Translations under genes and position numbers: made by a program
Assembly (NCBI GenBank): GCA_964036045.1
Contig: OZ038384.1
Location: forward strand, 30,919,771-30,983,770
Direction of reading: 5' to 3'
DNA from: Eutreptiella sp. 'Long Island Sound 2002'
Taxonomy: Eukaryota > Euglenozoa > Euglenophyceae > Eutreptiales > Eutreptiaceae
DNA length: 64,000 nucleotides
Part shown: one piece after another, positions 31,874-43,024 of the stretch
How positions within the stretch are numbered: the stretch's first letter is position 1
Layout of the letters: the number at the start of each line of letters is the position of its first letter
The notes under the pieces: model-generated
What the model was told of the DNA's origin: nothing
What the model saw: only the letters and a program-made list of their open reading frames with translations
Database searches by the model: none

Positions 31874-33434
31874 ATGGTCCACGCAGAGCAGCGGACGCAG
31901 CCGCCACCATTCATCCGAACGTCGAAAAAGCATTCACAACGCAATAAATACCGGCGCCGGTGCCCCAATGGAAGCGCCGCCTACCGATGCCACCACTGTG
32001 GGGTTGGCTGTGAATGTGCTTGCTGGGCCAACGGCACTGGCCTTGAAAAGAAGAGGGGTTGTGAGGTTTGTCTGCCGCGGACCTCATCGGGGTCGGGCCA
32101 CTCATCCCCCTCCGAAAACTGTGTGTTTGAAAAAATGCTGCCTCGGCTGCTCCAACTTAGGTCGGCCCGATTTACTAAATCTGCACTATCTCGTCCTTCT
32201 CCTCCATCTCCTCTCCCGCCGCTGCGGCTTCCTCCGGAGGCTCCTCTCCCATTTCCGCATCGCTCTTCGGCGCCCCAGCGCTCTCTTCCTTGGCTGATCA
32301 ACCCGGTTGCGACTTGGCGGGGTGAGCTGCTGCGGTATCGCTCCTCAAACAGTTCTCTGGCCTTTAATAGGGATCGTAATGATCTTGTGGTCACTGTCGG
32401 GGACAGGTTGGTAGTGAACCACTTGCTGGAGCACGATTTTTTGAGTGATGTGCAGCTCGAGAGTCTTTTGGATGATCTTGAGAGGGTGCCTTTCTCAAAG
32501 AAGGCAGCCAGTTTCAATGAGAACCCCCCCATTGTGGGCAGGCCCCAAGTGTCATTCACCCGCCGCACAGTCTACGGCAACTATGGGGGCCGCAACCACT
32601 ACAAGCACAACCCCCACAAGCTCCACGATCTGCCGGTCCTCAAAAGGATCGCAGATCGTGTGCTTGAGACTGCGAAGAAAAGTGTGGTGGGGGGGAGGAT
32701 TGGGTGGAGCTGTACCATTCTTGACATGGCACAAATTTCGTGCTATGACCACACCCCGCAGCACCTCCATCGCGATGCCCCCTCTTACGCTGTGCCCGAC
32801 GGCACATTGATTATTAATTGTTTGATTATGCTTACGCATCATCATGGGGCCGAGGATGGGTCGCATTTTCTTTTTGTCCCCTCCACCAGTTCGGGGTTCC
32901 CTGTCCCTTGGGTGGAGAGGGCTGAGCCATTCAAGAGGGGCAACGCTTTTTTTCTTTAATGCCCTTGATGTTTACCGGGGGTCCGGCATTCCAAAGGCCT
33001 TGCCCAGTGGTGTGTCCAATCCTCGCCTCATGGCATTTTTTGTAATCGAGCTAACCCAAGGCCCTAATCTTCGGTTCCCGAACGTGCATGTCACCTAGTC
33101 CATTAAGCGGCCCCAGCTGGGGGCGCCTGGTGGCCAGGTTGCCAAGACAGTGCCATGGGAGGGGGCGGCTAGGTGTAAGGGGAAGGTTGTGGCCAAGTCC
33201 TACGGCTGCGATCGGGCCCTCCCCCTTGGTACCCGTGGTAAGGCCCCAGCTCTTGCAGCTTTGCAGGCCTTCAAACAAGCCCTCAAGGATGAGACGTTAG
33301 GCATTCTTCTTAGGGAACCTCTCCCCTCGGCCTCAAGGGCCCAGGAAAAAGGTTTTGATCTTACGAGCACCAAAGTTTTGCTCACCCGCCCCCCCTTCCA
33401 AACGCAATTCGTGGATTGCCTGTCCCCTCCGTGA
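31874..33434 (+). pseudogene. Second 2-oxoglutarate/Fe(II) oxygenase-like gene, broken
   Basis: ATG 31874. Residues 36-75 hold many Cys (YRCHHCGVGCECACW), a possible zinc ribbon. A Pro-rich linker precedes the catalytic fold: FTRRTVYGNYGGRNHYKHNP, ILDMAQISCYDHTPQHLHRD (His-x-Asp), GSHFLFVPSTSSGFPVPW. At the T7 run near 32947 the frame shifts by one to FFNALDVYRGSGIPKALP, where the expected distal His is Tyr, then NPRLMAFFVIEL with the 2-oxoglutarate-type Arg. The frame passes a single TAG (33096-33098) and stays open to TGA 33434. It lies divergent to piggyBac A across the P7 repeats. Activity is doubtful unless Tyr is tolerated. It is distinct from the 9327-11246 gene. Confidence 0.5.
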
Positions 33435-34360
33435 GGACCCCTGGTGGACCTCCTTTATGGGTTGTGGTGCATGTCATGGTGAAATGCATTGAGGGTTTGT
33501 ATGGGCTTTGGAGGGTGAGGGAGATGTACACTCTAACCCAAGTGTAACGCCACCGTGCGTTGACCACAAAGTTTTCGAAAGCTTGGGGAGACTCAGGTTG
33601 GTCCCCCACCAGGTGGATCCATTGGTGCTTGGCACATTCCACTTCTTTTGCTGAGAAGTGGAGGAATATTTTTCAATTTTCCTCCATCCCCACAGAGTAT
33701 AAGCATGGGCCTTACAAGAGGAGGCCGAAAAATTGTTTCAAGGGTTGGTCCTTGGTGAGGCCAAGTATGTCCCTCCGCCATATGCACCATTGCATGTCCA
33801 TGAACGCCCTGGAGCTTTTTGCGACTGGAGGCAAGGACATTTAGTTTGTGTGAAGAAAGCCCAAAAATGCTTTGTGCCAAGTGTTTTGTGTTGTTTGTCC
33901 TAGTGAGGGATGGAGGAGGGGTGCGCAGTAACTACCCGCGATACCTGCGCGATAACTGAGTTATGGCGCGATAACTAGTGCTTTAACTAGTTAGAGCAAG
34001 GTGCTCTAACTCCGCTCTCACTCCGCTGTAACTCTGCTCTAAATCTTTGCCCCCCCCCAAAAAAAAACCACCCCTACGATGAGAGTTGTGTGGGGCAAGA
34101 AAGGGGAAGGGGATTTTTTGAGGGTGCCGAATCCATTTTTTTAGGTGGTTTGGCCCTAAACTGAGGCTAGGTGGGTGTTCCAGAATTGGTGCTCTAACTA
34201 GGGGGTCCGCACCACGCCCTAGAATGCTGCATCCCAGAACTCTGGGCCAAGTGGAGGGAACATCACCTTTTTGACTCTGCTTCAACTAGGCGTGCCCAAG
34301 AGGTTTGGCAGTGGATTGTCAATAACCCCCCCCCCCCTCTTGAATGGAACTGTATGCCCC
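33435..34360. other. P6 repeats and unassigned sequence
   Basis: P6 repeats (GCGCGATAACT, AACTAGTTAGAGC, CTAACTCCGCTCTCACTCCG) fill 33925-34045. A C8A9 run lies near 34048-34066. Weak minus-strand frames (33593-33880, 33983-34285) are not assignable. Confidence 0.5.
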
Positions 34361-34665
34361 CTACCTCCCTGCCTCTGAATGAAGCTGAATCAAAAATCCA
34401 GCAACCCCTGAATTTGCCTCTAGCAACTCGAAGATGTAGTTGCTGAGAACCAAGGGGTCCTTCTCGTCGGCCATGAAGGGGAACTTATGGATGATGAGTC
34501 CTAAGTCCACACCCTTCTCAAAATGACTCGCCACAGGGCGCCTCAGAGTGGTGTAACCCATCGTAAAGCCCTCGGGTCCGCCAAGGCGACAGATCCCAAG
34601 GAGCTTTTGGTGGTGCTCGCACCAAACGTGGGCAGCAACAAGGGCCATTGTAAAGTATTTGAGAG
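34361..34665 (-). CDS. Exon of unknown P6-element protein
   Basis: It starts after acceptor CTCTTCGCTTTAG (34666-34678) as LKYFTMALVAAHVWCEHHQK. It continues LLGICRLGGPEGFTMGYTTL and FPFMADEKDPLVLSNYIFEL and ends at a stop at 34361. P6 repeats immediately upstream (34715-34765) again place element-specific repeats in a probable intron. Not recognised. Confidence 0.4.
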
Positions 34666-34714
34666 CTAAAGCGAAGAGGGGAAACATGGAACAAGAGAAA
34701 ATGAAGCGTGATAA

Positions 34715-34765
34715 CCTCCCAGATAACCCGCGCAATAACTAGCGTGATAACTTGCGCGATAACTA
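34715..34765. repeat. P6 repeats (GCGATAACT)
   Basis: Four to five variants of GYGYGATAACTNGC and its complement between the exon at 34665 and sequence upstream, matching 33925-34045. Confidence 0.65.
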
Positions 34766-34954
34766 AGTCTAGGAACCGCATAACAACAGCTTCATCCACC
34801 ACTAGAACAGACGGTTCTGTGGATATACCTACACAGTCCAAGTGTTTGCTTTCGCGGGAGATAGAAAAAGACTGCTGCTTGATGCGCTGTTTGGCCAGCT
34901 GGGCTGCCTATTTAACTTCATTGGCTGGTATTTCCCAAAACATATTAGCCATGT

Positions 34955-37122
34955 CTACCACCTCGAGTATCTCCGGGATTGGCATCCCCAATTGCAGAGG
35001 AAGTTAACGAGGGTTTGAAGGCAGCGACTGATAATTTTAGACCATTGCTGGAGGGGATGGTTCTCGAAAGAAACGATGTCTGTCCACATCAGTTCAAAGA
35101 CATACGGTGCATGAGGCAGTACTCTACCAAAGGGAGGGGATTCTACATCGGTGCTGCAGGAGACCTGTGAGGTCAAGGGGTCGGTGTGAGGCGGGCATTT
35201 GGAGGATATGAAATCATGGAGCCACACATGTACTGATTCGTGTGTTGTGAAAAGGTTGGAGAGTCGCTTGGCACAAATCACATCAGAGATAACGCCTGGG
35301 TTGCACGCACATGTAAGGATCCTTTGAGTGACTATCGCTTTGGCTTTACAAGGAGAGGTGGACGAGCCCCAAACTGAAAAATGGTTACCAAAAAGTATCG
35401 AGCTCGTCCAGTGGAGCTCGGACAACTTGCTACAGAAACTGGCGGGTCGATAGAGGGCCTGATCCCATGCACCCCCCTACAGACCGAAGGCTCGAAGGCG
35501 ACCTCGGGCATCCTGTGCAATCCTAGCGTCCAAGCAAGGGTAGGTTTCACCGGCCGCCGTGACCTCTGGCCAAAGGGTACAGAACAAGTCGCAAACTTGC
35601 ACGCCTACAAATTCAGGGGACATGAGGGGCATGTCTTGAAAGCGGCCTTCTGTCACTGAGAACACACGGATAGCGCCGTCAAGTAGATGTTCAGCAACCA
35701 TGGAGAGGGGGCAACCACAAATTCCAGATTCTAACCAGAGATTCCCACTGGGACTGTGTTCCTTCGTCAGGTGGACTTGAGCACGACAAAGCAGAGTCAA
35801 ATGCCACAAAAACACACTTTCTGGAAGATTATCAGAGAATACAAGGGATGGACGAACCGAAGCACTCAGAGTAGAATTCCACGTTGCCGGCGATGGGGGA
35901 GAGAGGTGGGAGATGGAAACCCAGATGGTTAAACCATTTTTGTAGAAACCATCGTAGTTGACCGCAGTGTTCGACCCGAATGATTCCGTCATGGCAAACA
36001 TACCAAAGGACGTGCATACACACAAAAAGATGAAAGCGCGATAGCGCACCGGGACTGTGGTGTGGCAAAGGAGAAGAGAATACACCAAACATCAAAGGGT
36101 ACAATCAGGGCAAATTCAGGTGTGGCGTAGGGATAGGAAACCGCGTGTGGTGTGGTAGTTGTGTTAGGAAAAGGGGTGTACCAGTTCAAAGACTCCAAGA
36201 AAAGTGAGTGATTGGGTGACAACTGGCACAAATGTGTTTTAACTTGGCGCACGGCCTTGGACACAATTGGAAGTAGGCCCCATTTGCGAGCATTGTTCCA
36301 CAATGAGTTTTTCCACGATGAGGTTTCATACCGAAGGGAAAGGCATAAGGGAAGGAAAGACCCGATTGCGTGCAACATCCGGCCCGTCGTGGGGCCGAAA
36401 AGCGCCTGCCACCACTGCGGCGATTGTAGGATCACATGGTGTGTGGCGTTGTCGAGACCGGGGCAGAGGGAGAGGAGGGTGCGATAGTGACATGGTAGAC
36501 CGTGTACACGCTGGGTGACATCATGTTGTACGTGCTGTATGGGAACCGCGTTGGAACCAACCACCCACATACCGAAACGATCTGAAAACCGCTTCCATTC
36601 GGCAAAGGGGTGCTCTCCGTTTTTGCGCTCTAACTCTTCAGCGACAATACCTGGGACTCGCAGCTGCGCCTCTCGCTTCAGCACCGCGCCAACTTTCTGG
36701 GGCGGCCGTGGAATTACAGTCACACACTACAGGCACGCCTTCGGTGCTTTAGGGACAATAAAAAGGCCCGCACTTTTCCGCACAAAAGTTCCGACGTTGC
36801 GTAAGATGGCTTCAGAGTAAGAGGGCATGCGTACGGTGATGCGCCTCGGGAGATCAATGCTCCAGGCGGTCTTCACAACGGATTTCATAGCTACAAAAAG
36901 TTTCTCAAAAAGTTGTGTTTGTAAGTGTCCAAAAGAGTCAACCAAAAACCTAAGAACTATAGGGAGTCCCAAGTGTGAGACCCCCTTGGGCAAAATGTAT
37001 GAGGCTTTGGCTTTCAAAGTTTTTAGTTTTGGTGAATTTGTTTGTTCATGAGCAATCAATGGCGAGATTAGCCTATCAACCCCGCCGAAAGGGGTGCGTT
37101 GATGAGCAGCAGGTGCATGCAT
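34955..37122 (-). pseudogene. Unidentified element ORFs, broken
   Basis: Four minus-strand frames follow one another: 37122-36727, 36723-35989, 36088-35477 and 35425-34955. They encode protein-like segments (LPRRITVRMPSYSEAILRNV; VPGIVAEELERKNGEHPFAEW; NSLWNNARKWGLLPIVSKAV; VHVWLHDFISSKCPPHTDPL). A segment RVFSVTEGRFQDMPLMSPEF faintly recalls the GPM...EF motif of the P3/P4 family. Another frame at 37217-37590 repeats a (T)V..PSY..A motif of the first. It is probably a decayed multi-exon mobile-element gene. No domain is recognised. Confidence 0.3.
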
Positions 37123-37589
37123 CCGGTTCCAATAGGCGTTCTCGCTCCACTGCCGCTAGGGAGGGGACAATAGGGTACACGGAAGACGGCCTAGACGTAT
37201 GGAAGCACACGTGGCCTTACACCGGACTTGGCGTACATACTTCTTGCTCACAGAACCGTTGTATCAGCGGACGGGGGCCAGGCTGCTGTCGATGTCGGCA
37301 TGGACAGAATTTGCAAAATGTGTTAAAACAGTGGGTCAGTTGGGGAGGGATCTTGAATTTCCTTATGGCGCTTGCACAGAGTTTCTGAACTAGATTTACT
37401 ACAGCATTGTTGTACGAGGGCACATGCACGGTCCGAAGCCTCACATTATTCAACAAACGAGGTTTTGCGGGTATGTAGAACATTCCAGGTTGATTTACGG
37501 TGAAAGACGGCACCACAAAATATACGTGCAGGTGATGGCAAGATTTCCCCTGGAGAACCATGGCTACGGACGCCAAAAACAACACACAC

Positions 37590-37883
37590 CTCGTTGCCAC
37601 CACGTGGTGCATTTGAATACGCGAACTCTGCCATCGGCGACAACTCAGTGTGGAACGTGAGGAACCCATCGTTGGGCTTTTGGATGCGAGGCTCCACCAC
37701 TTCGCAACTCACGACCGCCAATGCTCGTGTCTTACCCAACGCCACCTCGCATTGTCCCGTCTTGATACCGAAGTGCACCTCAGCTTGCCGTATTTGATTG
37801 AGTGCCCGACCGTCAACTCGGATTCCTCCACGCAAGGCCCCCACCACAAAGTCTTTTTGATTTTTGCATATGGCATCACTCAT
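37590..37883 (-). CDS. RRP45: Exosome subunit RRP45/EXOSC9, first coding exon
   Basis: ATG 37883 to donor AACGAG/GTGTGT, 98 codons. It matches the N-terminal RNase PH-type fold of RRP45: FVVGALRGGIRVDGRALNQI, VHFGIKTGQCEVALGKTRAL, AVVSCEVVEP, then NDGFLTFHTELSPMA. RRP45 is a ring subunit of the nuclear and cytoplasmic RNA exosome, structural rather than catalytic. The usual next segment (VDTESLCVVAG-like, V-W-x-x-R-V-D) was not found on the minus strand down to 31900, so the next exon is very distant, lost, or this is a captured exon. It is the only clear host gene in the window. Confidence 0.8.
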
Positions 37884-38979
37884 ATTGGGTACAAAGTTGT
37901 GACTAAGTGCCAAGACAATTAAGGTTACTTTTGGGTGTGTGGCAAACTATTAAGGCAACGCCCCTTGTCCCTTTCAACCAGCTTGGCATCATGGGGTCAT
38001 GCATGGTTTCCCGACTGTAATGCCCATGTTCACAACTTGTTAGGTTTTTGAGTGCATTTTTTGGGGTTAGATACTGACCTTGGCAAATTGCTCCACAATC
38101 GAAACGGGCCGTACCCTGCCGTATATGCAGGATGCGTGTTGTCCAGCGCCAAAGGGTGTGTTCCGCTGGGGGGGAGGGGTGTTGGGGGGGGGGTTCAAAA
38201 AGGTTGTCAGTGACAGGCAAAAAGTCTATGGTTCCACAAACCCAAAACCTAGTGTCACACTGCAAAAAGTCTGTTGTTGCCCAACAAAAAGTCTATTCTT
38301 CACGAAAACGAAGTACGTCACAACTACACAACTCAACTTGCCAACCGTAACAACACACATATTGAAGATTCAACCATAAACCACGCCTCATCGGGGTACA
38401 AGTAGCACTGCAGCCCCTCAACGCACAACTGAAATGGTATCTGGAAGAGAAACCTCTTGTGCCTCTTCCGCATGCGCCTTCATCTTTGCACGCATGCGGA
38501 AGGCGTCGAAACTTCGATCCGCATTGGACCAACATGGTGGCCAACGTGCCAAACCATGAAACCCGCTGCTCAGGTTTCGCGGCGTAAGTCCCCCATTATA
38601 CGCCACACCAAATTCCTCGACAAACGTGCTCATGTCTACCTTGTAGTGAGGTGCCCATCGAAGTGCGTAGTGAATCGACGCTTCATTGAAGCAAAACAAT
38701 GCGTGTCGAGGGGACAAAGGAAATGGGTGCTATGGGGTGGGAGAAGGAAGAAGTGCACATGATGGTTGTTTGCAAACTCAAGTGCGTCCTAATCGATCCG
38801 GCTTTGATGCCCTTTTTCTTAATACCACCACCGGATGGTCCGCGCAGGCCTGGGAACAACGTACCAACACTTGCGTGACATACGGAATCTTGTGTATTGA
38901 AGGCTTTTGAGCACCGTATCATACCCACACAGTACCCATGTTCCCGCAAGTTGCCAAGCACATTCCCTCCTCTCAACAA
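37884..38979. other. No intact gene
   Basis: Minus-strand frames at 38418-38717 and 38683-38979 may belong to the decayed transposase at 38980-39177 but show no diagnostic motif. A G9 run lies near 38187-38196. Confidence 0.4.
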
Positions 38980-39177
38980 TTAGATGGGTGGGCGTTGGGT
39001 GCCACTTGTAGTACCTCCGGCCAGAAAACTTATCCATTCTCTGTCTTCTCCCTCTCCTCTGCATGCGACCTTGCCCTTTGAAGCTACAACTCTATGGGGG
39101 TTCCCATACCCAATGAACATACCTGCCTCATCAATGAGCACAATTTGTTCTTGGTCCTTGATTCCTTTGTCTAACAC
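38980..39177 (-). pseudogene. Possible pogo/Tigger-type DDE_1 transposase scrap
   Basis: The minus strand reads QIVLIDEAGMFIGYGNPHRV, VASKGKVACRGEGEDREWIS, FLAGGTTSGTQRPP. This follows the DDE_1 pattern: Asp-Glu-x-Gly at the first catalytic Asp, a Lys-Gly turn, a strand before a Gly-x-x-x-P-P motif. Only one catalytic block is seen. Confidence 0.35.
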
Positions 39178-41394
39178 AGGCGTTTATAACTGTTACACCA
39201 CCGTCAACGAACTCGAGATTCTCGAACATATGCTCAAGTTTCAACGCTTCTTTCTACAAGGTGACCACACTTGGCCCGCTTCCTTTCAATCGGTGCCACC
39301 AACCCCATTTTCGCGTACCATTTGAGGTTGGCGCGGCGTGCCTATTCCTATGCATGGTCCCACACCTCTTCGCGGTAACAACACAGACCTGCGGCAGTGT
39401 GATCGTCAATGTAGGTGGCTACCTACTGCTCTATGTCCACAGGTAAAGCTGGGTTTCGACCCGCTTTTTGCACATCTTTCTGCAGCCTAGTTGGCCACCT
39501 GTGTGGTGACCTTGTGGCGGTCAACCCCGTCCACGATAATGTCACCCTTGGGGACTCGGGGCTCGACACACTGAGCCGCGGATATGTGTGGTGTGGTGTG
39601 GTGTGACACGATAGTATGTACCAAACCCCCCCCTCTTTCGGATTGCAATTTTTTTTTTGCGTATCTGCTATTCGGGAGGGCCTTGGGAACCAAAATGTGT
39701 TCTTTAGATTGAACAGGTATGGCAAAAGTGGAACTTTGTTTGGTGGTGTAAAGTGTGGAGACATCTCGTATGACTCTAAATTCAAAATTTTCTAGGAAAG
39801 TTCTGCAAAAGTCCCCCCCTTGTGTGTGGACTTTTGTACAAAAATTGTGCGCTGAAGGGCGTTTCGTACCAAATCATCGCAGAATACGGGGCTTTGGCAT
39901 TGGTGTGTAGGTGATGCATCACCTACACACTCCGTTGCACGGGCATTTACTTAGTGACTGGTCGAGGTTCAGGTCAAGTGACTTGTCAGATAATGTGGCT
40001 CATGGTCGTTCTTAGCAAATGATATCTTTGATGAGTTAAGAGATCACCGTGTAGGGCTTGATCTAGACCACACATGTTAGGGGGGCTCAAGGCGCGGCGC
40101 GGAACTGAGATAGGCTAGGCTGCTTCCCAAACGGCTTTTTGAGGGTACGGAACGGTTTAAAAGCTGGTTATATAGCCGGATCCAGTGGCCAGCGGCTGAT
40201 TTACCCAACAAGACTCAGAGTAGGGGACTAAGGGGTGCGCCCAGGCTGTGCCCAGCTGGGGAATGTTTCACGGCATCCTATGTTACTCGGGAAAAATAGG
40301 GGGGATGGGGGGTCCAACCATCCCTTGGGTAACAATGTTTTACCTGGTGCCACGTATTTTTGCATGGTTGCCGCCCATTTTTGAGTAACCAGGAGAGGGG
40401 GGGGTAGGGGGTCAAGGTGTGGTGCTACTTGAGTAACGTTGCGTGCTGTGAAACGTTCCCCTACCGGCAACCGGACCGGAGCCATCGCGAACAGGAGTGC
40501 CCACTTTGGAAGGGTAAAGTACCCATTCAATTTTGGGTTCAAGAGGACCTTTTCACTTGATCCACCGTTTTTTATGCTGAAATCGCCAAATGATCATTCA
40601 AATCGTACGGTAACGATTCAGTTACTTTAATTTAGCGTGTCCAGGTGATTTTTGAAAGTGGCGGCCTTACCTCCCAACAAATGACGGCAGCATTTGGAAT
40701 CGGTGCCTTTCGGTCGACATTTTCAGCATGCTGCTGTTCAGGGACGTGCGGCCGCCATATGGGTAGAGGAGGGCAAGGGCTATGCGGCGGCTGGATATGC
40801 GGCTTTCACAGTGCTCCCCGGGCAGAGCGCCCCCTCCCGATTCGCGGAACGCTGAATATCTCTGAAATGAGTGGCCTTTTGGGATCCATAAATGCCGACT
40901 TCTTACTTTTAAATGTCCACCTTTCCAATGATCACCCCGTTTACCGTTGAAACGTGCTGGATACGGTATTTCGATACTGAAAATGGTACTGCCGCCTTAT
41001 CTCCACCCCTCTCTTCTACAGCTATGCGATGTGTGGCCTTTGGGTAGGCCTTCGATAAGGCCGACTCGGGTGGACGCCCGCCGGCATACTATCATCCGTG
41101 CACTTCTTCATTTGGTCACTGTGCAATTCTTCATTTGGTCACTGTGTGCACCTTACACTGCAGATTCGTACCGATCTTCGCATGACTCGTCGGTCCACGT
41201 ACAAGCGATTCTGTTCGGCATGTGGTGCGTGGCCTGTGTGCAGTACTTGAGTTGAGTGTCCTTCGCATTTGCTCCGATTTGAAGCTCCGGCCAAGGGTGG
41301 GAAGACAGCATGGTGGTGCCGCCAGGGGATTCGTGGTCAGGCCGGTCGCTTGGAGAAGCCTGTGCTCTCGTAGGCAGTAAGCAGTCGAACACAG
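39178..41394. other. No recognised gene
   Basis: Mixed composition; short frames only. It contains a 28-bp palindrome (39903-39930) and a T9 run near 39650. Confidence 0.5.
39903..39930. repeat. 28-bp perfect palindrome
   Basis: Two 14-bp arms (GTGTGTAGGTGATG and its reverse complement) meet without a spacer at 39916/39917. It stands alone, with no gene or similar palindrome near it. Confidence 0.85.
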
Positions 41395-41398
41395 GACC

Positions 41399-41620
41399 TT
41401 GCACACTAAAATTCGCCGTCGAGTAGAGCGTCGAGCTGATGCCTTTGTCCGTGAGCTGGAGAAACAGGCCATGCTGAGGGACCGCATCAAAAAGACTGCA
41501 GCGGACATCAGGGCACTGCTGAAGTTGCATAAGACCCAGCGAAATCGAGTGAATGCACTGCGCTGCATCAGACGTCGCAGTATGCAGCGTATGCATCATC
41601 AGCGTATGCATGAGACGTAA
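41399..41620 (+). CDS. Possible upstream exon, basic coiled coil
   Basis: It reads RRRVERRADAFVRELEKQAM then LRDRIKKTAADIRALLKLHK. It ends near GACGTAACA/GTAAGT, a good donor, just before the next coding piece. The charge pattern matches the downstream gene. Confidence 0.35.
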   Translation: MHTKIRRRVERRADAFVRELEKQAMLRDRIKKTAADIRALLKLHKTQRNRVNALRCIRRRSMQRMHHQRMHET

Positions 41621-41676
41621 CAGTAAGTTTCTTTGAGGAAAGTTTTTTCGGTCTGTACAACGATGTGCTACGCATC

Positions 41677-42207
41677 ATGAGTGTGACAGCTGCACAATGG
41701 AAGGTCCGCGCGACAGCCTCGTCATGCGCCAATGACTTCGTCGACTCAACCATGCTCGACGAGGACGTGCCTCGTGTGATGAGGCTTGCCCGTGAGGTGT
41801 CTCAGGGTGTAGGAAGAGTGCGAGAGTTTAGATGCCAGTTAGCTGCACGGCGACGACTGCTGGCAGAGAGGAAACAGGCCGAAAAGGACCGCAAGCAGAG
41901 AGCGCGCGCTGAGAGGGTGCGACAGCAGTCAGAACAGGCGAGACAGAGGGAACTTGAGAGGGAACAGAAACGTGTCGAGAGGGAGAGAGAGAAAGAGAGG
42001 AAGGCTGTCGACAGGGAGAGAAAGAGAGATAGGAGAGCTTCAGCTAAGAGGAGTCGACAGGATTCGTCCACCGCCCAGCCCTCCAAATGCGCAAGGCCAT
42101 CAGAGTCTACCGTGCAGCCGCAGCTGCCAGAACCAGAGCACAATGACAGTCGGCGGTCCGGGAGAGCTAGAAAGGCTCCTGCCCATCTAGACAATTTTGT
42201 TCGGTAG
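41677..42207 (+). CDS. Highly charged coiled-coil protein, 176 aa
   Basis: ATG 41677 (MSVTAAQWKVRATAS) to TAG 42207. The core is an Arg/Glu/Lys/Gln single helix (ARRRLLAERKQAEKDRKQRA, ELEREQKRVEREREKERKAV). A Ser/Pro/Gln linker and the tail RRSGRARKAPAHLDNFVR follow. Such GRxRKAP tails are common near the ends of transposon and retroelement proteins. Function unknown. Confidence 0.5.
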   Translation: MSVTAAQWKVRATASSCANDFVDSTMLDEDVPRVMRLAREVSQGVGRVREFRCQLAARRRLLAERKQAEKDRKQRARAERVRQQSEQARQRELEREQKRVEREREKERKAVDRERKRDRRASAKRSRQDSSTAQPSKCARPSESTVQPQLPEPEHNDSRRSGRARKAPAHLDNFVR

Positions 42208-43024
42208 CCACATGTGTGGGTTACATGTTTCCCTCCCACCTGCCAGCCTCCCTCCCTCAAGAACTTCCTGCCTCCCTCCCTCCCTCCCAGCAAACAGTTG
42301 GACTGACTGCCATTCCCTGGCGCCCTTTGTGGTGCTGCGTGGTGCACAGTGGTGCACATTCACAGTCCAATGGACAATTGTCAGATCATCCGTGCATCAT
42401 CAGCTTTGCTTTGCTTTATGTGCCCAAATTTGAGTGCATGTCAGACGAATGGTGGGAATGGTGGGAAAGATGCGACCACATGTGGTTCAGATGGGACAAA
42501 CTCTAGGGAGGTGGGTATCCACTGCATGCCATTGTGATGTTTCATGGTGGGTTATGAAGCCATACAACCCCCGAAAAGCATGGTCTCACTCCGGATGCAA
42601 GTAGGTGACAATGTGATGTGGGCAACCCATAATTCTAATTAGGTGCCAATCTGCAGATGGGGCCAATCAGTGGCGAACCGACCGAAACCACCACTGTGGC
42701 CACTCTTGATGTATGCAACAAGCCTGGGTTGACACCCCTAGGTCAAGGGTTTCGCACGGTGTTGACCCCCAAGTAGGTAGTGTCAAGTTGTGAAGTGCCC
42801 CTTGCCCTCCTCTAATATGGGGAGAGTCGCCGGCTACGCAACAAGTGCTTGGACAACAGCTTCTTGTTGCCGGCTTGTTAAGTTTTTTGTTGCCGGTAGT
42901 TGGCGGTTAGCCCTGTCTTATCAAATCACTTCAGAAGATTTATTGGGTTGCGCTACGCCAACCCTCGTCCAACTTTTATTATTATTCTTTATGTTCGTCT
43001 TCCTCTTCCTGCACAAGGGCCCAT
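42208..43024. other. No gene; presumed left flank of the DIRS-like element
   Basis: CCCTCCCTCC runs at 42240-42290. A TTGACACCCCTAGG...GTGTTGACCCCC pair near 42730-42770 might belong to a terminal repeat. Nothing else is seen. Confidence 0.4.
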
